In this document: one piece after another, positions 9,103 to 17,987 of the stretch
Layout: each line of letters starts with the position of its first letter
Position numbering within the stretch: position 1 is the first letter of the stretch
Origin: Polyangiaceae bacterium
GTDB taxonomy: Bacteria; Myxococcota_A; Polyangia; Polyangiales; Polyangiaceae
Assembly: GCA_025936045.1 (NCBI GenBank)
Contig: JAICUB010000002.1
Location: 1-64,000, forward strand
Reading direction: 5' to 3'
Length of the DNA: 64,000 nt
Notes under the pieces: generated by a model
What the model was told of the DNA's origin: nothing
Seen by the model: the letters and a program-made list of their open reading frames with translations, nothing else
The model's database searches: none
Translations under genes and position numbers: made by a program

Positions 9103-10190
9103 GCGGCTAGCGGGGGTGGAGGGAGGGCATGGTCGCGGTAAAGGTTCGGATCGCCGCGCATGCCCTGCATGCCGGCGAGCGCGATGTTGAACATCTCTCG
9201 GGCGCTCACGTAGTGGAGCACGAAGCGCCGGCCGTCGTTGTACTTGCGCGTGAGCTCGCGGTGGAGCGCGCGGCCGGGCTCGCCGAGGAGCGCCTTCGCC
9301 TGCGTTTCGGGCGCACCATGCGTGTGCACCTTGACGAAGAGCCATTCGGGGCGACCCTCGACGTGAATGTCCTGCGCGACCCACGTGGCCACGCGATCGG
9401 GCGTGCCCGGGTCGCGCGCCGTGAGCGCGGCGCTCTCGATGCGGAAGCCGAGCTTTCGACGCGCGAGCGCGAGCGGTCCCTGGATCATCAAGATACGATC
9501 GCGCATCACGGTACCGACGCGCGCGCGGATGCCGTGCTCGTGCGCTCGCGCCCGCCGCGGATCGCCGGTGGGCCAGTAGATCTGATTGACGATGTTCGGT
9601 TGCGTGGAGTCCGGCGCTGAAGGAAAGGTGAAGTCCGCGTAACAGCCCGTCTCGAACAGCACGGCGAGCTCCGAATCGACGCCGCAGTAGCGGCCGTCCG
9701 GGCGGCTGTTCGCGAGACACCAATTGCCGTGGATGAACGCGTAGCGCGCCCGTCCGTCCTGATCGCGCGTGAGGTGCCCGTGCTCGGCGTAGGCACCGAT
9801 GTAACGCGCGAGGTCGTGCGTGAGCTTTTGCGCGTCGTCCGCGTCGTGATGCAGGTGGACCTCGACCTCGCCGTAGCCCCGGGCGACGAGGCCTCCGAGC
9901 AGGTCGAGGTAGCGCGGATCGTATTGTTCGCCTGGAAAGAAGAACGAGTGCCGCGGAGCGCGCCCGTCGGCGTCGTGAAACTCGTCGAAGGCGCGCGGGT
10001 ACTCGCCGGCCCAGCGCTCGACGCGCTCGAGGCCCCGCGTTCGGTCGACGTCGCCCCAGAGCGGCTCGTAATGATCGCAGAGCGCGAACAGGACGTGCCG
10101 CGGGCCCTCGAAGGTCGCTTTTTTGCGGTCACGTAAGCGTTGGCTCACGTATCCGGTGAGCCAGCGATGAACGTTGCGATGAAAAGCCAT
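9099..10190 (-). CDS. Polysaccharide deacetylase-like protein of the exopolysaccharide cluster
   Basis: This 363-residue protein has no signal peptide. It contains FALCDHYEPLWG, SFFFPGEQYDPRYLDLL, EVEVHLHHDADD and FIHGNWCLANS. The spacing of Asp, His-His and FIHGNW resembles a divergent NodB/GH57-like deacetylase barrel, but the canonical TFDDGP motif is absent. I therefore infer the fold and not a proven activity. It overlaps the CapK-like gene by 4 bp and follows the Wze-like gene by 15 bp, so it belongs to the assembly operon. A possible role is N-deacetylation of lipid-linked sugars in the cytoplasm; it could also be an unrelated carbohydrate-active enzyme. Confidence 0.6.
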   Translation of the reverse strand: MAFHRNVHRWLTGYVSQRLRDRKKATFEGPRHVLFALCDHYEPLWGDVDRTRGLERVERWAGEYPRAFDEFHDADGRAPRHSFFFPGEQYDPRYLDLLGGLVARGYGEVEVHLHHDADDAQKLTHDLARYIGAYAEHGHLTRDQDGRARYAFIHGNWCLANSRPDGRYCGVDSELAVLFETGCYADFTFPSAPDSTQPNIVNQIYWPTGDPRRARAHEHGIRARVGTVMRDRILMIQGPLALARRKLGFRIESAALTARDPGTPDRVATWVAQDIHVEGRPEWLFVKVHTHGAPETQAKALLGEPGRALHRELTRKYNDGRRFVLHYVSAREMFNIALAGMQGMRGDPNLYRDHALPPPPLAA

Positions 10191-10205
10191 GCGTCTTCGG
10201 TAAAC

Positions 10206-11348
10206 TCAGGAATCCAGGAGGATGGTGCCGAACACGGTGCTCGGACTCAGTTGCTGGATGGCGGCTTCGATGCTGCTCCGCCGCGACGAGCCGGCACGGG
10301 CGGTGAGCAGTACGCCGTCCGCGCATTCGCCGACGACGTCCGCGTCTGCGCTTTCGAATACGGCGGCAGAGTCCACGATGATGTAGTCGTAGTCGCTGCG
10401 GAGGTCGTGGAGTGCCGCCGTGAGCAGCAGGCGATCGACGTGACCGGGCCGCGGGCGCTGCTGCGGAAGGGCAGCGACGTGCAGGCGCGTGCCGCGCACG
10501 GCCGCCACGAGATAGGGCGGCGTCACGTCGCGGTTGGCGACGAGCCGTTCCATGAAGCTGTCCGAAGGTTCGAAGCCGAACGCCTGAGCCAGCGACGGCC
10601 GTCGCAGATTCGCGTCGATCAGGAGCACGCGCGCGAGCGTTTCGTCCGCGAGCGCGAGCCCGAGGTTCGCGGCGCACGTCGTCTTGCCTTCGCCTGGTTC
10701 CGCGCTCGAGACGGCGATGACGCGGGGATCGCCGAGGCTCAACAGCCGGTGACGCAACAGCCGATAGGCGCGCGCTTGCTCGGTCGCGTGCCCGTAGAGC
10801 ATGACGAGGCGCGGATCCACGTCCACGGGGATCTCGACGAGCTCGTGCACCTCGGTATGCGCTCCACCGCGGCCGGTCGTGACGATCGCCTCGGTGTCCG
10901 TCCAGCGCATGAGCGTCGAGCGGTTCGCTGCGGTCTCGGGGGGCGGGTCGGGTGCGGTGACGGGAGTGACGGGCAGCGCCGCGCCCGGTTCGGCCGCCTT
11001 TACCGGTTCACTCGGCCGCACCCTGTTCACGAGCGGCACGACGGGTTCCGGCTCGTCCGCGGTGACCTCCGCCGGGACGTTGAAGCCCTGGGGCGGCATG
11101 TCTTTCGAGGCCGTCGTCGAGGGAGCGGCCGCTTCGGGCGGCACGGGCATGCCCATCACGGTCGTACGCACGGCCGCGACGGGTGTGAACGGTCGGGGCG
11201 GTTCCGTCCGAACCGGCACGTTACGTCCGAGCGAGGGCAGCTGCACGGGCGCCGGCGTCCGTATTCGCTCGAGATGCGACGCCTCCGGCGGCAACGTCCA
11301 GTTGTCGATGATCGTGTGCTTGAACTTGAGACCCTCACTGTGAGGCAT
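10206..11348 (-). CDS. Wze/CpsD-like cytoplasmic ATPase (BY-kinase fold) without Tyr tail
   Basis: The protein has 380 residues. About 190 N-terminal residues are Pro/Val/Ala-rich and probably disordered. The C-terminal half is a BY-kinase/MinD-type ATPase: Walker A SSAEPGEGKTT, Walker A' VLLIDANLRRPS and Walker B DYIIVDSA. In Wzx/Wzy systems this protein works with a Wzc chain-length regulator at the inner membrane. The C terminus ends at TVFGTILLDS with no Tyr-rich cluster, so autophosphorylation of the usual kind is doubtful. The ATG at 11348 lies 14 bp inside the wzc-like gene. A longer frame upstream would only read through wzc and is not supported. Confidence 0.88.
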   Translation of the reverse strand: MPHSEGLKFKHTIIDNWTLPPEASHLERIRTPAPVQLPSLGRNVPVRTEPPRPFTPVAAVRTTVMGMPVPPEAAAPSTTASKDMPPQGFNVPAEVTADEPEPVVPLVNRVRPSEPVKAAEPGAALPVTPVTAPDPPPETAANRSTLMRWTDTEAIVTTGRGGAHTEVHELVEIPVDVDPRLVMLYGHATEQARAYRLLRHRLLSLGDPRVIAVSSAEPGEGKTTCAANLGLALADETLARVLLIDANLRRPSLAQAFGFEPSDSFMERLVANRDVTPPYLVAAVRGTRLHVAALPQQRPRPGHVDRLLLTAALHDLRSDYDYIIVDSAAVFESADADVVGECADGVLLTARAGSSRRSSIEAAIQQLSPSTVFGTILLDS

Positions 11349-12768
11349 AAGCCCTCCGTCGCCAGCTGAATTTCGGAACTTCGACCAGAATCGCCGTGGT
11401 GCCGCGCGCGTCGCTGGCGCGATAGATGCGATCGTCGAGCGCGGCATTGAGGGCGGCGGCGAGGATCCCGAGGACGAGACCCGCACCGAGGAAGATGGCA
11501 ATGAGCACGTTGAGCCCGAGGCCCACCGCGCGCTCCGGTAAAAACGCCGGATCGATGACCGAGATTTGCACCGCGCGACCGGCGATCTCCGAGCTTGCGA
11601 GCACGTCGGCCTTGAAGAGTGCGGCCTCCACCTGGTCTACGCGCTGGCGCGCTGCGGTGACCTCGCGCGTGAGCTTCGACCACTCCGTCTCGAGACCCAC
11701 GACGTCCTCGGGACCCGCGTGCGCGGCCGGTATCGCGGCCGGCACGGCGACCGCCACGCGACGTGCTGGGGCGGGCGCCGGCGTGACGGGCGCCGGCGCG
11801 GCAGGAGCGGGCGTTTTCGGCTCCGGCCCGAGCGCGGCGACGCGAGCCGTCGCGCGGTCGACCTCGGCTTGTGCGGCACGAACGTCGGGGTGCGCCGGGG
11901 TGTAGCGCTCGAGCTGCTCGGCGAGATTCGCCTTCGCCGCGGCGAGCGCCGCTACGGCCCGCGCGCGTTCACCCGCGTCCGCGGGCGCCGCAGCGGCGCC
12001 GCCGCCCGGCGCGGGACTCGGGACCGCGGCTGCCGGCGTGCTCCCCGAAGCGCGAATGCTGCGATACGTCACCGTCGCCGGCGCGCGCTCGCCCAAGCTC
12101 GCGCGGATGGCGGCGCCGGCGGCGAGCGGCGTGGTATCGAGCGCGAAGCGCCGGTGCTGGCCCATGAACTCCGCGAGCCGTTGCTCGGCGTCGCGCAGGT
12201 CCTTCGCCTTGTTGGTGCGTTCGGCGGTGAGAAAGTCCCGGGCTTGCTCGGCTTGGGTCTTCCGCAGCTCGGAGTCGCCCTCGATCACGAGCTTGCCGAG
12301 CGCCTGCGTCACGCGCTGAGCCTCGCTCGGCGAGGTGCCCGTGAACGCGATGCTGAAGGTGTCCCCGCCCGGCGCGCGGAATTCGATGTGACGCTTGAGC
12401 TCGTCCACGGCGTCCCCCATGCCGTACTTCGCGCGCGTTTCGGGATAGAGCGCGAACTCCCTGACGACTTTTTCGAGGCTCGGACGCGACAGCAAGAGCT
12501 CTTTGAGTCGCGTGCTCGCGCTGCGCGGGTTGTCGTCTTGCTCGCCGGCGTCGGCCTGGCGCACTCCTGCCGAGTACAGAATTACCGTCTCCGAGCGATA
12601 GCCTGGATGGCGGAAGTAGATGAACGCGCAGCAGGCAAACGCCGCGAGCGACACGCAGAGCAGCGTGAGCGGCCAAGCGTGCAGCGTGCGGCGCAAAAAG
12701 CTCCCTAGGTTTTCCAGCTCGCGACCGTCTTCGTCGTCGCGCGGGTAGGGGGGAGGTGAAGCAGACAT
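11335..12768 (-). CDS. Wzc-like chain-length determinant (kinase domain absent)
   Basis: The protein has 477 residues. One membrane segment (LTLLCVSLAAFACCAFIYF, residues about 34-52) is followed by a Wzz-type periplasmic domain with long helices and an Ala/Pro-rich linker. A second membrane segment lies near residues 420-445, before a short cytoplasmic tail. This is the polysaccharide co-polymerase layout; the ATPase is encoded separately next door, as in Gram-positive CpsC/CpsD and myxobacterial ExoC/ExoD. The start codon shares one base with the upstream stop (TGATG). It probably sets chain length and links Wzy to the export channel. Confidence 0.85.
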   Translation of the reverse strand: MSASPPPYPRDDEDGRELENLGSFLRRTLHAWPLTLLCVSLAAFACCAFIYFRHPGYRSETVILYSAGVRQADAGEQDDNPRSASTRLKELLLSRPSLEKVVREFALYPETRAKYGMGDAVDELKRHIEFRAPGGDTFSIAFTGTSPSEAQRVTQALGKLVIEGDSELRKTQAEQARDFLTAERTNKAKDLRDAEQRLAEFMGQHRRFALDTTPLAAGAAIRASLGERAPATVTYRSIRASGSTPAAAVPSPAPGGGAAAAPADAGERARAVAALAAAKANLAEQLERYTPAHPDVRAAQAEVDRATARVAALGPEPKTPAPAAPAPVTPAPAPARRVAVAVPAAIPAAHAGPEDVVGLETEWSKLTREVTAARQRVDQVEAALFKADVLASSEIAGRAVQISVIDPAFLPERAVGLGLNVLIAIFLGAGLVLGILAAALNAALDDRIYRASDARGTTAILVEVPKFSWRRRAYASQ

Positions 12769-13712
12769 CAGACGGTACCTCGTGCGGTGTTGAAGGCGCC
12801 GACCGTGAGCAGCACGAGCGGCAATCCGAGAACGAAGGAGCTCGCGATTCCGAGCAAGCGCAGGCGGGAGCGGCGATCGAAGAGCGGCGCGTCGGCGTCC
12901 TCCGCGATGTCGAAGCGAAGCCCGATGCCGCGGGCCTCGAGATCGGCGCCGAGATCCAGCGTCGTCGCTCGCCGCTCGGCGGCGTCGACCTGGCGCTCGA
13001 GCGCCGGCACCGAGCCGAGCAGGCTCACGAGCTCGACCTGCGTTCCCGGGTCGGGCGCGCGCGTGGCGCCGAGCGCGCGCTGCTTTTCCGCGATGGTCGC
13101 GAGGCGGGCGAGCAAGGCTTGTTCGAGCGTCTCGGCGCCGAGCTTGGCGGCGTCGGACGCGCGCTTGGCCTGCCCCTCACGCTCCGCCGTCATGCGAATC
13201 ACGACCAGCGCGCCGAGATCGCGCGTGACGGCGAGCGCCGTGTCGCGATCCGTCGAGCGGTAGCTCACCGCGACGCGTGCCGAACGGGGCGCTTCCTTCT
13301 CGCTCCGCTGCTCGACGAAGTAGTTCTGATAAACCTCGACCTCCAAATCGCGCCGGAACGCCTCCACGGCGCGTCGCGGGTACGCCTCGAGCTTCGGGTA
13401 CAGGTGGTAACGCCTGACCAGGTCGAGCAGCGGCTCGCTCGTGAACACGCCCTCGCGCACGTACTCGCCGAGCCGACGCTTGAGCTCGGGCATGCTGCCC
13501 GGGTCGCGATCGGCTTCGATCACGCGCAACACGACGCGCGGCGAGTAGCTGCGCGTGTGCATGATCGCGCCGAGGCCGAGCGCCGCGGCGAGACCGAGCG
13601 TGCCGAGCCCGAACCAGAGCGGCGCTTTGACGCCGGCTCGCACGAAGCGAAGCGCCTGCCGGAACGCGTCCGAAAGGGGCCGTTCCTCGCCGAGCCAGCC
13701 GCGTTCAATCAC
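12768..13712 (-). CDS. Second Wzz/Wzc-like inner-membrane protein
   Basis: This 314-residue protein has a membrane segment near residues 30-50 (APLWFGLGTLGLAAALGLGA) and another near the C terminus (LLGIASSFVLGLPLVLLTVG). Between them is a helical periplasmic region with PELKRRLGEYVREGVFTSEPLLDLV, similar in pattern to the Wzc-like neighbour. It has no cytoplasmic ATPase domain. Two adjacent co-polymerase-like genes are unusual; they might form a mixed complex. The ATG at 13712 overlaps the end of the DUF4091 gene by 8 bp, and its stop shares a base with the next start. Confidence 0.75.
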   Translation of the reverse strand: MIERGWLGEERPLSDAFRQALRFVRAGVKAPLWFGLGTLGLAAALGLGAIMHTRSYSPRVVLRVIEADRDPGSMPELKRRLGEYVREGVFTSEPLLDLVRRYHLYPKLEAYPRRAVEAFRRDLEVEVYQNYFVEQRSEKEAPRSARVAVSYRSTDRDTALAVTRDLGALVVIRMTAEREGQAKRASDAAKLGAETLEQALLARLATIAEKQRALGATRAPDPGTQVELVSLLGSVPALERQVDAAERRATTLDLGADLEARGIGLRFDIAEDADAPLFDRRSRLRLLGIASSFVLGLPLVLLTVGAFNTARGTV

Positions 13713-15231
13713 GGCACGCCGCCTCCACGTCGTCGAGCAGTTCCTCGCGCGCCGCTTCCCACGGCGGCTCGGACAGCGACCAGCTCGGGTTGCCTTTGCC
13801 GGCGCCGAGCGCGCGCGGCACCATGCGATCCATGAGCTGGCGAGCCGCTTCGCTCCCGCCGCAGCGTTCGAGCTCGCGTAGCAGCAGGCGATCCTGGAGT
13901 CCGCGGCGGAGCGCCTTGAGCCGGAGCGAAGGCAGCGCGTTCGGATACGCGAGCACGCCGTCGCCGTTGCCGAAGTCGCTGCCTCCGCGCGGGTTCGTGC
14001 GCTCGTCGAAGGTGATGGGGTCGTGGAGGACGTCCGTCGGCGTTCGATCGTTGTAGCGATCGGAAAAGTACAGCCCCTCCCACGCGTACCAGAGGTCGAT
14101 GCCGTACTTTTCGGCGATCCAACCCCAGGTGCGGAGCGCGGTGCCCTCGGTATCGAGGATCATACTGCCCGCCGCGGGCGGGCGGCCGTTGTAGGTCCAG
14201 AAGCGCACGCCGGAGCCGCGCTGCTCGGCCGCGACGGTCGGGAAGTTGTCGGGCGAGAAGTAGACGTCGATCGCGTCTCCGTAAATCGGATCGCGCGCGT
14301 CGGTGACGGCTCGGAGGAGTAACGGACGACCCCCGCCCGCCGCGCCGATCACGTCTGCGATGTGGCGCGCGCGCTGCTTTTCGGCGCGCGTCTTCGGCTC
14401 ATCCACCGGGATCGTGAACGGCGTGACGCCGGTACCGCGAAACTCCTCGATGAAGGCGCGCGTGTCGCGCGCGATCGCCTCGTCGCTCGAGGTGTCGACC
14501 GCCACGGGCCAGTACTTCACGTCGTGCATGAAGTCGCGCCGCGCGGCCGTTCGCGCCGGCGAGAGGTCCGACGCGAGGAGCGCCCCGTGCGCGCGGAAGA
14601 GCTCGTAGTACCGCCCCTCGAGCGCCAGCTCGGCCGGCGAGTCGTCGTCGGGCACGCCGTGGAGGCGCGCGAGCTCACGCGGAGCGTAAAAGACCCACAC
14701 GAGGGGGGCCTGCTCGAGCGCGATCTTCGCGCGGCTCACGTCGAGCGTGACCGGTAGCGTGCGCTCGTCGATGCGCAGCGTCCCGCTGTAGCGTCCAGGC
14801 TCGGCCTGTTCGGGCACCGCTATATCGAAGTAAGCGAGCTCGGAGCTCGGGACGGCTCCAGCCGCCGGTCGCAGAACGTCCGGATAGCGCCCGCGGCCCG
14901 TGCTCGCGCCGTACATGTCGGTCGAGGGCTTCTTCACCTCGAGCGCGTCGACGGCGAAGCCTTTCACGCCGATTCCGCGGGTGAGCTCGAGAGAAACGCG
15001 CCGCTCGCGCCCGTCCGTGATGCGCACTTCGAGTCCGAGTGTCTCCCCGCGCGCGCCGCGCAAATGCACGCGCTTGCCGTCGAAGAACGGAGACGCCTTG
15101 GGCGACGGCTCGCTCGCGCGAAGCCGCGTCGAATCCCCGAGCACTTGTACGGGCGGCCCCTTGCCGCACGCCAAGGTCGCGGAAGCGACGAAGCTAGCGG
15201 CCAAGCAGGTCACCCGTCGTCGTAAGCTCAT
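13705..15231 (-). CDS. DUF4091 lipoprotein, putative glycoside hydrolase
   Basis: This 508-residue protein has a lipoprotein signal (MSLRRRVTCLAAS, lipobox ATLAC). An N-terminal beta-sandwich-like region is followed by a DUF4091-type segment with FTIPVDEPKTRAEKQ, DVYFSPDNFP, FWTYNGRPPA and DLWYAWEGLYF. DUF4091 proteins are predicted TIM-barrel glycoside hydrolases. Acid pairs such as VDEP and the Trp-rich WYAWEG fit that prediction, but the substrate is unknown. The ATG at 15231 keeps the overlap with the deacetylase gene to 38 bp and begins a good signal peptide; an upstream alternative at 15273 would not. It may trim or modify the polymer at the envelope. Confidence 0.75.
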   Translation of the reverse strand: MSLRRRVTCLAASFVASATLACGKGPPVQVLGDSTRLRASEPSPKASPFFDGKRVHLRGARGETLGLEVRITDGRERRVSLELTRGIGVKGFAVDALEVKKPSTDMYGASTGRGRYPDVLRPAAGAVPSSELAYFDIAVPEQAEPGRYSGTLRIDERTLPVTLDVSRAKIALEQAPLVWVFYAPRELARLHGVPDDDSPAELALEGRYYELFRAHGALLASDLSPARTAARRDFMHDVKYWPVAVDTSSDEAIARDTRAFIEEFRGTGVTPFTIPVDEPKTRAEKQRARHIADVIGAAGGGRPLLLRAVTDARDPIYGDAIDVYFSPDNFPTVAAEQRGSGVRFWTYNGRPPAAGSMILDTEGTALRTWGWIAEKYGIDLWYAWEGLYFSDRYNDRTPTDVLHDPITFDERTNPRGGSDFGNGDGVLAYPNALPSLRLKALRRGLQDRLLLRELERCGGSEAARQLMDRMVPRALGAGKGNPSWSLSEPPWEAAREELLDDVEAACRD

Positions 15232-15922
15232 GGCCCGCCTGGCGCAGGCGCTCGATGACGCGCGGGAGCGCATCGAGCGTCCAGGTCTGCCCCTCGTGAA
15301 AAAGGATGATTTCGCCGGGGTCGACCGGGTGCTCGGCGAACGTGGCGGCGACCTCGTCGGCGCGATGCGTCGCCCAATCGTTCGAGTCGTAGGACCAGAG
15401 CACGGTCGTGTAGCCCGCGGACGCGGCGGTGACGGTCGAGGTGAGCGAAACGGACCCGTGCGGCGGCCGCACCACGCGCCGCTTTCCCGCCTCGCCCGGC
15501 AAGAGCGCCCGCGTGCGTTCGAGCTCGTCCACCAACGCGCGCGGCCCGAGGTTCGTGAAGCGGCGGTGCGTGTAGCCGTGCCCCGCTATTTCGTGGCCCG
15601 CGCGCTGGATCGCGAGCACGAGCTCGGGGTGGCGCGCGCAAAGCTCGCCCACGAGGAAGAAGCTCGCGCGCACGCCGTAGCGCTCGAGCACCGCGAGGTA
15701 GTCGCGCGTGAGCTCGGTGGGCCCGTCGTCGAAGGTGAGCGCGACGCGGCCGGCGCCGCCCTGGCCGCGGCGCGTCCCCGGCTCGCGCCACGCCACGAGC
15801 GACGTAGGCAGGAGGGCCTCGGCGAGCGCCTTCGCGCCACGCCGGCTGCGCGCCTTCAGCGAGGTCTTCGCGCGCGGCGCCGAGATACCACGAAGTCGAA
15901 AGATGTCTGCTTCCATGCTCAT
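15194..15922 (-). CDS. NodB-type polysaccharide deacetylase
   Basis: This 242-residue protein has the canonical family motifs: TFDDGP (metal Asp and catalytic base), GHGYTHRRF (H-x3-H metal ligands), RPPHGS, LWSYDSNDW and ILFHEG. This set is characteristic of metal-dependent carbohydrate esterase family 4, which removes N-acetyl groups from GlcNAc or GalNAc polymers. No clear signal peptide is seen, although the Arg-rich N terminus could hide an unusual one, so the compartment is uncertain. The gene starts 2 bp after the GT4 stop and overlaps the DUF4091 gene, placing it inside the operon. Confidence 0.92.
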   Translation of the reverse strand: MSMEADIFRLRGISAPRAKTSLKARSRRGAKALAEALLPTSLVAWREPGTRRGQGGAGRVALTFDDGPTELTRDYLAVLERYGVRASFFLVGELCARHPELVLAIQRAGHEIAGHGYTHRRFTNLGPRALVDELERTRALLPGEAGKRRVVRPPHGSVSLTSTVTAASAGYTTVLWSYDSNDWATHRADEVAATFAEHPVDPGEIILFHEGQTWTLDALPRVIERLRQAGHELTTTGDLLGR

Positions 15923-15924
15923 CG

Positions 15925-17145
15925 TTAGACCGCCTGCGTTTCGGTGATGGTGTGGACGAAGGAAGCGCGCGCCCGGGCCTCGAGCGCGGCGAGTAAGCTC
16001 CGGTGCAAGAGCTCCGCGCTTCCTTCCCAGCTCGGGGTCGGAAGCGCGCTCGAGACCCGCATCGGGTCGTAGGGAGTCACGACGGCGCGCTCGAGTGCGC
16101 AGGCGAGCGCTTCCGGGTCACGCGGTGCGACGAGCTCGCCGAGCTCGTCGGTCGCGACCACGTCCGGGATGCCGCCGACACGGGTGGCGACGACGCGCCG
16201 CCCGCTCGCGAGCGCTTCGAGCACGACGTTCGGTACGCCTTCGTTCCAGCTCGGCAGAGCGAGGACGTCGCAGGCGGCGAGCCAGAGCGGGACGCGCTCG
16301 TGCGGCTCCGCGCCCGCGAACGTGGTGTCAACCCGCAGCGCTTCCGCGAGCCGGCCGCATTCAGCGAAGTCGGCGCCGTCGCCGACCATGACGAGCCGCG
16401 TGCCTTTGAGACGTTCGCCTGCGGTCGCGAACGCGCGCACTAGATCGAGCGCGCCTTTTGCCGCGGCCACGTGACCCACGAAGAGCACCACCTGGCCTTC
16501 GACGGGAATGCCGAGCGCCCGGCGGGCGGCCGCGCGGTCGCGCGGATGAAACAGCGTCCGATCGATGCCGTTCGGGACGACGTCGATGTTCTCGCGCGGC
16601 GCGCCGAGCTCGGCCGCGATCTGCGCGAGCGGGCGGCTCACCGTGACCACGCGCGCGGCACGCCGGAACGCCGACTCCATACGTCGGCGCGGAGCCTTAC
16701 GCTTGGCGAGCACGTTCAGATCCGAACCGTGCACTTTGATCACCGCGGGCACGCCGAGCAGCTCCGCGAGCGTGACGGCCGCGTAGCCGTCGGGGTACGC
16801 CCACGAGCCGAGGACGATGTCGACGCGTCCCCGATAGCGCAGCACCGCGGGCGCGAGCGACGCGGCGTAGAGCGGGCCGGTCAAGCCTTGCGCGAGCCTG
16901 GGCACGTAGACGAAGCGGGGATGCCGCACCGGAAGGCCGTCGATGTGCTCCTCGCGCGGAACGTCTGCGAGGCGTCCCGCGGGCGACCAACGCTTCGCTG
17001 CCCACGCGCCGGGGAACCACGGAATCGTCGCGAGCACTTCGAGCTCGCAGGAACGCCCGAGCGCCGCGAACTGCTGGCGGTTGAAAGGAGAGGACAGCGG
17101 CTCCACGCTGTTCGGGAAGATCTTGGTGAGAACCAGGACGCGCAT
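15925..17145 (-). CDS. Glycosyltransferase family 4 (GT-B)
   Basis: The protein has 406 residues. The N-terminal Rossmann domain begins MRVLVLTKIFPN, with FNRQQFAAL. The middle has VIKVHGSDLN, VVPNGIDRTLFHP and VLFVGHVAAAKG. The C-terminal donor domain has LPSWNEGVPNVVLEALASG, the GT4 E-x7-E motif. It is predicted to transfer a sugar from a nucleotide donor to a lipid-linked intermediate on the cytoplasmic face. The gene follows the PP2C gene by 17 bp and precedes the deacetylase by 2 bp. The linkage it makes cannot be read from the sequence. Confidence 0.93.
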   Translation of the reverse strand: MRVLVLTKIFPNSVEPLSSPFNRQQFAALGRSCELEVLATIPWFPGAWAAKRWSPAGRLADVPREEHIDGLPVRHPRFVYVPRLAQGLTGPLYAASLAPAVLRYRGRVDIVLGSWAYPDGYAAVTLAELLGVPAVIKVHGSDLNVLAKRKAPRRRMESAFRRAARVVTVSRPLAQIAAELGAPRENIDVVPNGIDRTLFHPRDRAAARRALGIPVEGQVVLFVGHVAAAKGALDLVRAFATAGERLKGTRLVMVGDGADFAECGRLAEALRVDTTFAGAEPHERVPLWLAACDVLALPSWNEGVPNVVLEALASGRRVVATRVGGIPDVVATDELGELVAPRDPEALACALERAVVTPYDPMRVSSALPTPSWEGSAELLHRSLLAALEARARASFVHTITETQAV

Positions 17146-17162
17146 CGATGGCCCGTTCGCGG

Positions 17163-17987
17163 TCAGCTCGCGAGGCGCGTCGTCACGGGCTGTTCGAGCA
17201 GCTCGACACTGACGAGGGTGCGATCGTCCAGCGGTCGCTCCGCGCAGCAGGCGCGCAAGCGTTCGAGGATGCAGTCGTGCACGGCTCGGCTCCCGGCCGG
17301 CGCTCGCGCGAGCACACCGCGCAGCGTCGTCATCCCCACGAGGTCGCTCTCGATCGCTTCGAGGATGCCGTCCGTCATGAACACGAGCACGTCGCCCGGC
17401 GCGAGCTCGTGCCGTTCTTCCGGGTAAATGCAGTGATCGAGCAGGCCGAGCGCCGGGGCCGAGGTGCCCCCGATGAGGCTCACGTTGCCGTTCGCACGTC
17501 GCACGAGCACCGGGACGTGACCTGCGTTCGCAACCGTGACCTGCCCGAGCCTCGGGTCGATCTCGACGGACAAGGCGGTCACGAAGCGATCGAGGGGGAG
17601 TCGAGCGGCGACGCGGCGGTTGAAGGTGCCGAGCAACCGCCCCGGCCCCATGCCCGGAGAGGCGAGCCGCAGCATGTCGGGCAAGAGTCGGGAGACGAGC
17701 CGCGCGCCTTCCGCGCCGTGTCCGCAAGCGTCGCCGATCACCACAGCGAGGCGACCTGCCTCGCCCAGGCTCGCACAGTAGAAGTCTCCGCCGCGGTATG
17801 CGTTTACACCGTGACATTCGGCCACGATGCGGAAGGAGCCGAGTCGCCGAAAAACACGCGGCGCCGTCGCTCGTTCGATGGGATGCGCTGTGAGCTGCAC
17901 GGTCGAGAGCAGGTGCACGCCGCATGCCAGGGGCCCATTTCGTACGCAACGCGAGTGGCACGCCGATTGCTGCGGCACCCGCACCAT
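17163..17987 (-). CDS. SpoIIE/RsbU-type PP2C serine phosphatase
   Basis: The frame encodes up to 274 residues with a single PP2C_SIG domain: GGDFYCASL, VVIGDACGHGAEGA, TVANAGHVPV and LVFMTDGILEA supply the metal-binding Asp/Gly positions. No sensor domain is present. Such phosphatases dephosphorylate STAS antagonists; the matching STAS gene is the last gene of the same run and an RsbW-like kinase lies nearby. The start is uncertain. ATG 17987 would overlap the start of the divergent lipoprotein gene; GTG codons at 17918 and 17900 would leave a promoter region and keep the domain whole. No clear ribosome site favours one. Confidence 0.88.
   Translation of the reverse strand: MVRVPQQSACHSRCVRNGPLACGVHLLSTVQLTAHPIERATAPRVFRRLGSFRIVAECHGVNAYRGGDFYCASLGEAGRLAVVIGDACGHGAEGARLVSRLLPDMLRLASPGMGPGRLLGTFNRRVAARLPLDRFVTALSVEIDPRLGQVTVANAGHVPVLVRRANGNVSLIGGTSAPALGLLDHCIYPEERHELAPGDVLVFMTDGILEAIESDLVGMTTLRGVLARAPAGSRAVHDCILERLRACCAERPLDDRTLVSVELLEQPVTTRLAS

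Noticed and set aside
7633-9141. A 502-codon plus-strand frame opposite the CapK-like gene
   Set aside because: No recognisable domain and composition typical of an antisense shadow; the minus strand has all CapK-type motifs.
11700-12030. GCC/GGC-rich repeats in the wzc-like gene
   Set aside because: They encode Ala/Pro-rich linkers within a continuous frame with conserved flanks; no separate element is needed.
15232-15273. An upstream start for the DUF4091 protein at 15273
   Set aside because: It would add an Arg/Ser-rich segment before the lipoprotein signal and increase overlap with the deacetylase gene. ATG 15231 gives a normal signal.
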